From: Arthrobacter sp. EpRS71
GTDB taxonomy: Bacteria > Actinomycetota > Actinomycetes > Actinomycetales > Micrococcaceae
Assembly (NCBI RefSeq): GCF_001512285.1
Contig: NZ_LNUV01000004.1
Location: 248,001 to 312,000, forward strand
DNA: 64,000 bases
Direction of reading: 5' to 3'
Position 1 is the first letter of the stretch; each line of letters opens with the position of its first letter. The position numbers were made by a program, and so were the translations under genes. Positions 1 to 6,846 of the stretch are shown piece by piece. The notes beneath the pieces were generated by a model. The model did no database searches and had not been told where the DNA came from. It saw nothing but the letters and a program-made list of their open reading frames with translations.

Positions 1-1146
1 CGCTCTCCGAACACCGTCAAGGAAGTCCGGGCCAGCATGACGACCGAAGCCGGCGAGCCGATCACCACGGAGGATGGTGAGCGACTGACCGTCACCTATG
101 AAACGAACAACTCAGTTGGTGAGGGTACGGATGTTGACATCAATTACAAGGTGGACGTTTATGTGCATTACGGCGACTTCAACAGGCTAGTTACTGAGGC
201 GGGAGGGCCGCTGACGACCGAAGATGGCGAGTATCTGCTTGTTGCTTCAGGAGCACCAAGCGGCGTGCGGGTGTTCAGTGGCACCATTCTTGACTACAAA
301 TCCACTTACGACGATCAAACAGGCGTGACTGTCACGCTGGCTTCTCACGGGCTGGGTCTATCTCACGAGTTGGTCCGAAGTGGAGAGACAACGACGGTTA
401 GCTACTCGTCTCAAGCTCTTCAAACGACGCTGAAGAGCATCTTGGATACGAACCCACAGGTGATGTCCTACAGCACTGACTCCATTGCGGTTCCAGGTGT
501 TTCCTCCGCTTTCAAGTTTGAGCTCACTACGAAGCTCGAAGCAATCGAGCGCATTCATGAACAGACACCTGATGGTTGGTACTGGTCTGGGGACGTCGCG
601 GACAACTACGTCTACATGCAGCCGACAGCCTCTACACCTCATCACGTGTTCAAGAAGGGGTATCACGTAAAGAGCCTCGATCTCACTCGCTCCAAGGAAC
701 AGCTGATCAACAGGGTCTACTTCATCGGTGGGGAAGTAGGCGGTGTGCCGGTGTTCAAGAAGTACGAGGACGCGGCGAGCATCGCGCAGTGGGGAGTTGG
801 CCTACACCGGATTGTTGATCGCCGCTTCACAGATGCTGCGGCGATGGAGCGTAAGGCGATGAAACTTATCAATCGGTTCAAGAGCCCGATTTACACAACA
901 CCAATAACAATCAGCTCCGCTCGTTATGACTTGGAATCAATCAAGGAAGGTCAAGTCATTGGGTTCTCGAACTACGACAACTTTGTGGACGACCTGTTGC
1001 TACAGATTGTCAGCCTCTCTTACGAGCCCACAGCTGTCATTATGCAAGTCGGCGATGTTCTCCAGACCCAGCACGAAAGGATTGAGGAGATTGGCGAAGA
1101 GTTGCAAGGTGAGCAATATCAAAACCTTCCAACTGCACCCGTTTGA
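1..1146 (+). CDS. Phage minor tail / baseplate-like protein (5' end outside window)
   Basis: The frame is open to the first base of the window, with no stop before the ATG at 37, so the gene very likely starts further left and this is its C-terminal part. The protein has no transmembrane segment and is rich in beta-forming residues. It carries the motif TEAGxPxTTEDGExL twice, about 50 residues apart; similar Thr/Glu/Gly motifs are seen in tail-tip and minor tail proteins of siphoviruses. Position directly upstream of a tail-fibre-like gene and the lysis genes fits the end of a tail module. It probably forms part of the tail tip or baseplate that contacts the host surface. The exact structural role cannot be told from sequence alone. 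Confidence 0.65.
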   Translation, partial: RSPNTVKEVRASMTTEAGEPITTEDGERLTVTYETNNSVGEGTDVDINYKVDVYVHYGDFNRLVTEAGGPLTTEDGEYLLVASGAPSGVRVFSGTILDYKSTYDDQTGVTVTLASHGLGLSHELVRSGETTTVSYSSQALQTTLKSILDTNPQVMSYSTDSIAVPGVSSAFKFELTTKLEAIERIHEQTPDGWYWSGDVADNYVYMQPTASTPHHVFKKGYHVKSLDLTRSKEQLINRVYFIGGEVGGVPVFKKYEDAASIAQWGVGLHRIVDRRFTDAAAMERKAMKLINRFKSPIYTTPITISSARYDLESIKEGQVIGFSNYDNFVDDLLLQIVSLSYEPTAVIMQVGDVLQTQHERIEEIGEELQGEQYQNLPTAPV

Positions 1147-1180
1147 TGTTAAATTTAGGAGTATAAAGGATTAGAAATGT

Positions 1181-1837
1181 ATGGCCGATAAGAAGATAAG
1201 TGATTTAGGTGCCTTAACCACAGCCGATGCCACCGATGTAGTCCCTCTCGTGGACGTATCAGCGGGTGTGACGAAAAAGACGACTGTGGCTGGTCTCGCC
1301 GCTGCAGTGGCAGCAAACATCCCAGATGGCGCGCTTCCCTACGCGAAGGGAGACGGCAAGATCTGGTGGGAGGAACTTGGGCGAAGAACCCTCAGCACTT
1401 CCGCAAGTTCCCTAAGCATCACGGGATTGGCATCAAAGAAATATCTGAAGGTTCTATTTGTTGCTATTCCTACGACGACCATTGCATCGATGGCCTTGCA
1501 ATTCAACGGTGACGCGACTTCGAACTATAACTATCGTTTGTCAACGAATGGCTCTGCGGACACCAATGGCGCCTTCGCAGGAATCCCCGTTGATCCTGGT
1601 AGCACTCCTGGTACTGGAAGCGTGGTGTTCGGTGAGTTGACCGGCATTGACTTCGTGGGGCAGGAGAAGGCTTTCATTGGACATGTGCTGGACACATTTG
1701 CAACTGGCGCGAATGACCCCCGTCGACGCGAACTCCAAGGGAAGTGGCGAAACACGGCGCGCATCACGAGCGTCCAGCTAGCTCTATCTGCAGCCTGCGC
1801 AGCCGGTTCCGAATTGATAGTCCTGGGGCACGATTGA
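1181..1837 (+). CDS. Phage tail-fibre-like structural protein
   Basis: A 218-residue protein beginning MADKKISDLGALTTAD, with TKKTTVAGL about 30 residues in. This N-terminal pattern (K-I-S-D-L, then a Val/Asp-rich stretch, then T-K-K) is common at the N-terminus of phage tail fibres and virion appendage proteins, where it joins the fibre to the virion. The remaining 150 residues are Ser/Thr/Gly-rich and beta-like and could be the receptor-binding part, which is usually poorly conserved. Start ATG at 1181 has AAAGGA about ten bases upstream. Its stop overlaps the start of the next gene by one base (TGATG), indicating translational coupling into the lysis cassette. Fibre function is inference from motif and position. 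Confidence 0.6.
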   Translation: MADKKISDLGALTTADATDVVPLVDVSAGVTKKTTVAGLAAAVAANIPDGALPYAKGDGKIWWEELGRRTLSTSASSLSITGLASKKYLKVLFVAIPTTTIASMALQFNGDATSNYNYRLSTNGSADTNGAFAGIPVDPGSTPGTGSVVFGELTGIDFVGQEKAFIGHVLDTFATGANDPRRRELQGKWRNTARITSVQLALSAACAAGSELIVLGHD

Positions 1838-2169
1838 TGTCTCAAAAGACCAAAACAATCATCAAGGAGACGGAAGAGGTGAGCGATCGCGACAATCAAC
1901 CAGTCCTCGCTTACCGGGTGGGACAACTAGAACTGGCTGTGAAGGACGTGAGTCTTGCACAGCGTGAGGGCACGGAGAAACTTTCAACCAAGATGGACGA
2001 GTATGCCCACAACTTCGCGAGCAAGACGGATCTCGTTGACGCCAAAAGCTCTCTTGACAGGCGCATCACGAAGGTCGAGAGCTGGATGACCTGGATTGGC
2101 CGAACGGTCATTGGGACAGTTGTCCTCGCGGTCCTCGGTCTCGTGCTCTATACAAAGGGAGGCATCTGA
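1837..2169 (+). CDS. XhlA-like small membrane protein of the lysis cassette
   Basis: A 110-residue protein with a charged, heptad-like region (about residues 25 to 80, probably coiled coil) followed by one hydrophobic segment (about 86 to 106) near the C-terminus. This is the layout of the XhlA haemolysin/holin-accessory family found next to phage endolysins. The ATG at 1837 overlaps the upstream stop by one base, and its own stop overlaps the endolysin start in the same way (TGATG at 2167). The three genes are therefore probably one translationally coupled unit. The likely role is in membrane permeabilisation or endolysin release. It could instead be a structural membrane protein; the family call rests on topology and position. 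Confidence 0.6.
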   Translation: MSQKTKTIIKETEEVSDRDNQPVLAYRVGQLELAVKDVSLAQREGTEKLSTKMDEYAHNFASKTDLVDAKSSLDRRITKVESWMTWIGRTVIGTVVLAVLGLVLYTKGGI

Positions 2170-3044
2170 TGGCTGTGAACCAAAACGCTGATGACTATGC
2201 CAATGCTCGACTGGGCATCTATTTCCCTGGGCATCCAGCGACTCTCACTGGTCAATGCGTGTCACTTATCAAGTGGTACCTGGGTGAGATGTGCGGCGTA
2301 GCAGAGTGGCAAGCTGCTCGGGGACATGCAAAGGACTTTGGTGACACTCTCGTTTCGCAAGGCTTGGCCACAGTAGTCTCCGCTGGAAGCCGTAAGCGCG
2401 GCGATTTAGTTGTTTGGAAACAGGACGGAGGTGGCTACGGCCACATCGGAGTTTTGTGTAGCAACGACAACGTATTCGAAGAAAACGTTGGGCTGGCTGG
2501 CAGCAAGTCCGCTGTCTATGGCGGGAACACTGTGTACGCATCTCGAATCGATCCACTCAACGCGGTATGGCGCAAGGGGCCGCCGACGTTCTACCGCGTC
2601 AAGACGTACGTCGAAAGCATTCAACAACCACAGGGAGGTGACATGGTTACAAATCGAGACCAACTCAACAAACTCTATGAAGCAGTTCTGAGGCGTCCAC
2701 GCGGCGCGGGTGAAGGTGAAGATGTCTATCTGGGCAAGGACTCAGGCTTCGTATTCAACGATCTCTACGCGTCGCGTGAGCGCAGCACCCGAGTGCAAGC
2801 TGAAGCCAATGAGAAGGCGTCATTAATTACTCAGCGGGACCAGGCGAAAGCCAAGTCAATCGAACTCGTGTCTAGTGTCTCCACTCTGACTAGCGAGCTG
2901 GCGGAGGCGAAGGGCCAGATCGTAAAGCTGAAGGCGACCCAAGGTGGCGGCCTTGACCAGCAGACGAAGGATGACATCGCTGCGACCAAAGCGAATACCA
3001 GCTGGATCGCAGAAGCAATCAAATCAATCTTCAATAGGAAATAA
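2169..3044 (+). CDS. CHAP-domain phage endolysin
   Basis: A 291-residue protein. The N-terminal 150 residues resemble a CHAP cysteine peptidase/amidase: the candidate nucleophile Cys is in GQCVSLIKWY (about residue 29) and the candidate catalytic His in YGHIGVL (about residue 92), the usual order and spacing. CHAP endolysins cut peptidoglycan, often in the cross-bridge or the amide bond to muramic acid. The C-terminal half has a charged linker and a long heptad-like stretch (about 205 to 260) instead of a recognisable cell-wall-binding repeat. There is no signal peptide, so release should depend on the neighbouring holin candidates. The start overlaps the previous stop by one base. Confidence 0.8.
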   Translation: MAVNQNADDYANARLGIYFPGHPATLTGQCVSLIKWYLGEMCGVAEWQAARGHAKDFGDTLVSQGLATVVSAGSRKRGDLVVWKQDGGGYGHIGVLCSNDNVFEENVGLAGSKSAVYGGNTVYASRIDPLNAVWRKGPPTFYRVKTYVESIQQPQGGDMVTNRDQLNKLYEAVLRRPRGAGEGEDVYLGKDSGFVFNDLYASRERSTRVQAEANEKASLITQRDQAKAKSIELVSSVSTLTSELAEAKGQIVKLKATQGGGLDQQTKDDIAATKANTSWIAEAIKSIFNRK

Positions 3045-3052
3045 GGAGGCAT

Positions 3053-3256
3053 ATGGCAACATCAAAATCAGCATGGCATGAGTTCGTAAGGTCACTGCTT
3101 AGTCGCAAGTTCCTGATCGCGATAGTCGGAGCGGCTGTCGTGTTCGGCAACTACATGTGGAACTGGGGACTAACCGAAGCGCAAGTATGGTCAGTACTGG
3201 CACCGCTTCTCACGTACATGGGCGTCGAAGGCTTCGCAGACATCAAGTCGCGCTAA
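3053..3256 (+). CDS. Small holin-like membrane protein
   Basis: A 67-residue protein preceded by a strong ribosome binding site (AAGGAGG, six bases before the ATG) and starting eight bases after the endolysin stop. It has a hydrophobic segment at about residues 20 to 35 and a second weaker one at about 45 to 58, with a basic N-terminal region. Size, topology and location match phage holins, which form the membrane lesion that lets the endolysin reach the wall. No family-specific motif is visible, so the call is positional. It is the last gene of this transcript: a hairpin followed by Ts lies about 70 bases downstream. Confidence 0.6.
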   Translation: MATSKSAWHEFVRSLLSRKFLIAIVGAAVVFGNYMWNWGLTEAQVWSVLAPLLTYMGVEGFADIKSR

Positions 3257-3327
3257 TACATACCATATTTACCTGCTAGGAAGCTCTCAGAAGCTTTGCG
3301 GCCCAAAAGACACCAAATAGTTCACCT

Positions 3328-3355
3328 AAAGGCCTTCACGTTGCTGGAGGCCTTT
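3328..3355 (+). terminator. Rho-independent terminator after the lysis cassette
   Basis: Perfect 8-bp inverted repeat AAAGGCCT/AGGCCTTT with a 12-base loop, ending in four Ts on +. It separates the lysis genes from the Lsr2-like gene, which then needs its own promoter. Confidence 0.65.
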
Positions 3356-3375
3356 TGAGGGCGTAGTCTTTTGCT

Positions 3376-3711
3376 ATGGCAAAAGAAACTAAGATCATTA
3401 TCCGGGATGACCTCGACGGAACTGAAGGCGCATCCTCTTATACATTCGCCTGGGGCAAAGACCAGTACGAGATTGATCTCAGCGATGCCAACGCCAAAGA
3501 GTTCGAAGATGTACTGAGCAAGTACATCGATGCTGCTGCGAAAGTAACGGCTCGCCTTCCGCGCGAGGCTGGTAGCCGCTCAGCTTCTTCCGGTCCCAGC
3601 AAGGAAGAGCTAAAGAAGATGCGCATCTGGGCGAGAGAGAATGGCATGAACGTGAGTGGCCGGGGCCGGGTCTCTCAGAAAGTTCAAGACGCCTACAAAG
3701 CCGCCCACTAG
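3376..3711 (+). CDS. lsr2: Lsr2-like nucleoid-associated protein encoded by the prophage
   Basis: A 111-residue protein with the full Lsr2 layout. The N-terminal beta-rich dimerisation domain (about residues 1 to 60) contains YEIDLSDANAKEFED. A linker rich in Arg, Ser and Ala follows. The C-terminal DNA-binding domain has the minor-groove motif SGRGRVS and ends VQDAYKAAH. In actinobacteria Lsr2 binds AT-rich and foreign DNA and silences it, as H-NS does in enterobacteria. A phage copy may silence or counter-silence phage or host genes. It stands alone between two terminators, with no clear Shine-Dalgarno sequence before its ATG. It converges on the ATPase gene across a shared terminator. Confidence 0.88.
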   Translation: MAKETKIIIRDDLDGTEGASSYTFAWGKDQYEIDLSDANAKEFEDVLSKYIDAAAKVTARLPREAGSRSASSGPSKEELKKMRIWARENGMNVSGRGRVSQKVQDAYKAAH

Positions 3712-3720
3712 GTTCCCAAA

Positions 3721-3754
3721 CAGAAGCCCCGCGTCAATATGAGCGGGGCTTCTG
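3721..3754. terminator. Bidirectional terminator between the Lsr2-like gene and the ATPase gene
   Basis: Perfect 12-bp inverted repeat CAGAAGCCCCGC/GCGGGGCTTCTG with a 10-base loop, placed between two convergent genes. It follows the lsr2-like stop by a few bases and lies just past the ATPase stop on -. Confidence 0.8.
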
Positions 3755-3770
3755 TTGTGTTCAGTGGCAA

Positions 3771-5981
3771 CTAAGAGATTTTGCGCCGGCCGATGTTTGG
3801 CCGTTCTTCAGGAGTGGCGCTGGGGCCAGTGCGCCGAGTGTCGATCTCTTGCTCGACCTCAGCTAGTGGGCGCCCGTACCTTGCGCGTGACTGCTGAATG
3901 ACTTGTCGGATATTGCCAGTCTCGCGGAACGCCTCCTTAGTCCGCATCGTGAAGGCCTGCGAAACCCCGTCTGCTGTGGCTACGCGGGAGATGGTTTCTC
4001 TGTGCCGTAGGTTCTGGAGATCTTCGGCACGAACTTGTGGCCCGAACTCAGGCGACATGGCTTTGGCATCCTTGGCCGTCGTCTGAAAGACAATCTTGCT
4101 GCGGCAGTTCGCCAGCACGGCATCCTTCAGTTCTTTGTTAGTCAGCTGCGTTAGGTTCTGATGCGCGAGGACCATGCCGAGCCCGAAGGAACGACTTTGA
4201 GCCAACATATCGGCGGGATCAGTTGGAAGAGCAACGAAGTTCTGGAACTCGTCCATATAGAGCATGACCGGGGCAGTGTGTGGTGTCGTTCTTACTGCTC
4301 CCCATAGGGCGTTCATTATCAGCGTCCCCATGAGACTGGCCGCTTGCTGACCAATACGAACGCCGTTGAGGTTTACGAGAAGAATCTTGTTGTTACTGAC
4401 TAGGTCGGGCATGGTGAACGTTGAATCCAGCTGTCCCAGGGAGTTTCGGATTTCTGATCGGGATACGAACGGCCAGATACGACGGAGCAGGACGCCAAGC
4501 TCCATGTCAGCTCGACTTTGCTGCTGGCCCTTCCTGGAGGTGCTTTCATTCAAGTACTCCTGCCAGAACTTCTTGATCTGTGTATCTTCAATGTTCCGGA
4601 CCACCTTGCGTTGCCAAGCTTCTTCCTCTGGCGTTGGCTTGATCATGCTCGGCAGATCAACAAAGGTTCCTGAGCCTGCCAAGGCATGAAGACCGTGATA
4701 CATGACCTGGGGTGCCGACAGACTCTCAGGGAAGAGATTTGTGATCAGCCCGTTTAGTTCATCAATCGCTGCACGGCTTGAGCCCTGTCTGAGGACGTTG
4801 AAACCAATAGGGAAGTCTGTGTCATCGAGATCCCAGACGATAACGTCATTCATGCGGTGTGCCGGTACTCTCTCTAGGACACGTTGGTAGAGATCGCCCT
4901 TCGGATCGATCAGTACGAGACCAGATCCGTCGTTCATGTCCTGAACCGCCATATTGGTAGACAGCCACGTTTTGCCACTCTTCGTCGGTCCCATGATGTG
5001 CACGTGCTGGAGGCGGCTTTCACGATCAATGGCGATGTCCCGATTGCTGCCTGGAACGGTTGAAGTACCAATGACGGTGCCTTCACGGGGCACAACGTTA
5101 GTAACGTGCATGTGCCGCGTGCGAGATTGCGGCAAGCCGGCGATGTATGGCGAACCAACTGGCCACGAGATGAAGGACGTGGCTTCCGGCAGATTGAGCT
5201 GAGCCGGAAAGAGCATCGGCGTGGTCGCGTTGCCAATGGTGTGGGCAAGCTTTTCAGGGTTGATTTGTTTCTGCGTGAGCCAGTTTCGCCCGACTTTGGC
5301 TTCAGCGAACGCGTGCATGACCTCCCCGGCAATCTTGTTTGCGCGGATCTCGTGAGGGGCAGCTACAGCTATGCGTCCCACCGCCAGCATGTTCGGCGTC
5401 TCAAGTTTGCGCCGTCGGTCATCGATCTCGTCGCTGCCAGCCGGAGCGCCAGGATTTAGTAGAGCCCGCAGAATCGACCAGTCGTTAGAAGCTGGCTTGT
5501 TCTCCCGCTGAGGTGGTGCTTCAAACGGTGCGGGGGAGAGTACCCACTGAATGACGACGGCTTCGTTTTCTCGGAGGCTCTGAATACTCGTCAGGACGCT
5601 GGCTGAAAAGTCGGTTGTACTAGCGACGCGGAGCGTGCGAGATGGTTGCTTCATGCCTAGCTCGACGCCCACGGTCCACTTAACTCCGTAGCCTTTGTCA
5701 TCCACGCTGACGTTAACACCAGGAACAAGGGATTCAAGGTGGCTGACGACGTAGTGTGCATCCTTTGAAGGAACTCGCAGGCGATGAGTGATGCCCTGAT
5801 CATTAGCGAAGGTCTCAAAGACGATTGATGGAACACCGAAGATGCGAGACAGTCCGACATGCATGTTGCCGCTGATAGAGCTGAGCCAAGCTAGGACTCG
5901 CTTCTCATCCAGGTCGCCGGGGAAGGTCAGTAGATAGGATCGTCGATCGTTGTCGTAGACCGACTGCGTAAGCGGCGTCAT
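3771..5981 (-). CDS. VirD4/TraG-type coupling ATPase (type IV secretion DNA-transfer family)
   Basis: A 736-residue ATPase. The Walker A motif GPTKSGKT is at about residues 331 to 338, followed by VLIDPKGDLYQRV. The Walker B motif VMLYMDEFQNF is at about 572 to 582, followed by a sensor-like AHQNLTQL and a strand ending KIVFQTTAKDAKAM. This order is that of the conjugative coupling protein/HerA-FtsK superfamily, which pumps DNA or nucleoprotein through membranes. The N-terminal 300 residues form a soluble, unrecognised domain. The usual N-terminal transmembrane pair of VirD4/TraG is absent. No relaxase or other secretion gene is in view. It is transcribed against the tail genes, downstream of two small membrane-protein genes that might supply an anchor (inference). 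Confidence 0.8.
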   Translation of the reverse strand: MTPLTQSVYDNDRRSYLLTFPGDLDEKRVLAWLSSISGNMHVGLSRIFGVPSIVFETFANDQGITHRLRVPSKDAHYVVSHLESLVPGVNVSVDDKGYGVKWTVGVELGMKQPSRTLRVASTTDFSASVLTSIQSLRENEAVVIQWVLSPAPFEAPPQRENKPASNDWSILRALLNPGAPAGSDEIDDRRRKLETPNMLAVGRIAVAAPHEIRANKIAGEVMHAFAEAKVGRNWLTQKQINPEKLAHTIGNATTPMLFPAQLNLPEATSFISWPVGSPYIAGLPQSRTRHMHVTNVVPREGTVIGTSTVPGSNRDIAIDRESRLQHVHIMGPTKSGKTWLSTNMAVQDMNDGSGLVLIDPKGDLYQRVLERVPAHRMNDVIVWDLDDTDFPIGFNVLRQGSSRAAIDELNGLITNLFPESLSAPQVMYHGLHALAGSGTFVDLPSMIKPTPEEEAWQRKVVRNIEDTQIKKFWQEYLNESTSRKGQQQSRADMELGVLLRRIWPFVSRSEIRNSLGQLDSTFTMPDLVSNNKILLVNLNGVRIGQQAASLMGTLIMNALWGAVRTTPHTAPVMLYMDEFQNFVALPTDPADMLAQSRSFGLGMVLAHQNLTQLTNKELKDAVLANCRSKIVFQTTAKDAKAMSPEFGPQVRAEDLQNLRHRETISRVATADGVSQAFTMRTKEAFRETGNIRQVIQQSRARYGRPLAEVEQEIDTRRTGPSATPEERPNIGRRKIS

Positions 5982-6022
5982 TTCAATACCACCAATCTGA
6001 TTTGGTTTGAAAGTGGGTATAG

Positions 6023-6069
6023 AAAAGGCCGCATCATGTCCTATTTACTGTGACACAATGCGGCCTTTT
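6023..6069 (-). terminator. Hairpin between the small membrane genes and the ATPase gene
   Basis: A 12-bp perfect inverted repeat (AAAAGGCCGCAT/ATGCGGCCTTTT) with a 23-base loop, ending in TTTT on both strands. It lies just after the stop of the 52-residue gene and about 40 bases before the ATPase start. It would end or attenuate the small-gene transcript before the ATPase gene. Confidence 0.6.
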
Positions 6070-6073
6070 CCGG

Positions 6074-6232
6074 CTAGAAGATTTTCTTTTTGGAAAATAT
6101 CATCCTCACAAGCAGGTAAAGGATTACGAAGAATCCGACGGTTGAAAATAGCGGTGCGACAAGTTGGTAGATCATGCCCATTATTGATGCGATCGCATCG
6201 ACTACGCTGTTGTTGACCTCATCAGACGTCAT
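6074..6232 (-). CDS. 52-residue membrane protein of the ATPase-linked operon
   Basis: A small gene beginning MTSDEVNNSVVDAIAS and ending with a basic tail, FSKKKIF. The middle (about residues 17 to 45) is hydrophobic, long enough for one or two membrane passes around the Pro-Leu-Phe at 27 to 29. Its ATG overlaps the stop of the next gene upstream in ATGA (6229 to 6232), a classic coupled arrangement that supports it as a real gene. A hairpin follows the stop. No family is recognised. A plausible role is membrane anchoring or gating for the adjacent coupling ATPase, or phage exclusion; both are inference from position and topology. Confidence 0.6.
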   Translation of the reverse strand: MTSDEVNNSVVDAIASIMGMIYQLVAPLFSTVGFFVILYLLVRMIFSKKKIF

Positions 6233-6417
6233 GGTCCGTGCCTCCTATACTTCGAGACCGTGGCGTCAATCTCAGCCTTGGCCAATCTAAAATGTTGATC
6301 GATTGCTTTCTTCTTGATCCGTATCGGGTCTTGCAAATATGCTGCACACCAAAGAATTGAAGGTGCGACTACGAAGGCCATGAACGCGCCGAACAGTGGT
6401 GTGGCCAACAGTGACAT
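6229..6417 (-). CDS. 62-residue single-pass membrane protein of the ATPase-linked operon
   Basis: The protein begins MSLLATPLFGAFMAF and has one hydrophobic segment (about residues 3 to 28), then a charged helix-forming tail with IKKKAIDQHF and many Lys, Arg and Glu. The topology suggests a membrane anchor with a cytoplasmic basic tail. The start overlaps the upstream stop by one base (TGATG), and the stop overlaps the downstream start in ATGA, so three small genes are coupled in one transcript. No homologue is recognised by eye. The function is unknown and may be linked to the ATPase further downstream. Confidence 0.6.
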   Translation of the reverse strand: MSLLATPLFGAFMAFVVAPSILWCAAYLQDPIRIKKKAIDQHFRLAKAEIDATVSKYRRHGP

Positions 6418-6725
6418 CAGAAGCCCCAGACGTTGCTGTCATCCTTCTTGCCATTGGTGAGGCCGCTGACGTACGCGATCTCAACCTTGGTGAGTAGGTG
6501 AGTAAGAACTTCGTCTCCGTTCGCCCTACCTTGCAGGTAGTAGTGGAGATCAACCACTTGATCGCCGACATGCTTGGCGAGTTGTGCCTGGCCGGAAGCC
6601 ACGAAGGCTTGAAGTTGCAACTCATCTCGGTAAGCCTGTGCTTTTTTGATCGCGGGTGAGCGACGACCTATGCGTCGACCATTGTTACCCGGGTCCATCA
6701 TCATCATTTCCAGTTCGCTAGACAT
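6417..6725 (-). CDS. 102-residue hypothetical protein, first gene of the ATPase-linked operon
   Basis: A soluble protein beginning MSSELEMMMMDPGNNG, with a basic patch (RRIGRRSPAIKKA), a run of helix-forming residues, and LHYYLQGRANGDEVLTHLL in the second half. There is no membrane segment and no recognised domain. It is the promoter-proximal gene of a leftward transcript that starts in the divergent control region at 6796 to 6844, and its stop is coupled to the next gene (TGATG). Because it shares a transcript with two membrane peptides and lies upstream of the ATPase gene, it may be an accessory or regulator of that module. This is inference only. Confidence 0.55.
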   Translation of the reverse strand: MSSELEMMMMDPGNNGRRIGRRSPAIKKAQAYRDELQLQAFVASGQAQLAKHVGDQVVDLHYYLQGRANGDEVLTHLLTKVEIAYVSGLTNGKKDDSNVWGF

Positions 6726-6795
6726 GGCTGCCTAACCTCTTCTCTGTCTCGCTGTTCAGTTACCAAACCAACGGCTGCTGGTAGAATGACGGTAT

Positions 6796-6844
6796 CTGAC
6801 TACTCATCAAGTAGTCAATATATGAGTACCTATTATTTGGAGAG
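6796..6844. promoter_or_regulatory. Overlapping divergent promoters with two interlocked dyads
   Basis: Rightward promoter candidate: CTGACT (6796 to 6801), 17 bases, TATATG (6819 to 6824), then TTGGAG before the ATG at 6847. Leftward candidate: TTGACT on - (6817 to 6812) with ATACCG about 17 bases on. A 7-bp dyad GACTACT/AGTAGTC (6798 to 6816, 5-base spacer) lies across both. A second dyad TACTCAT/ATGAGTA (6801 to 6807 and 6822 to 6828) interlocks with it. This looks like a lysogeny-type switch operator. Confidence 0.55.
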
Positions 6845-6846
6845 TC

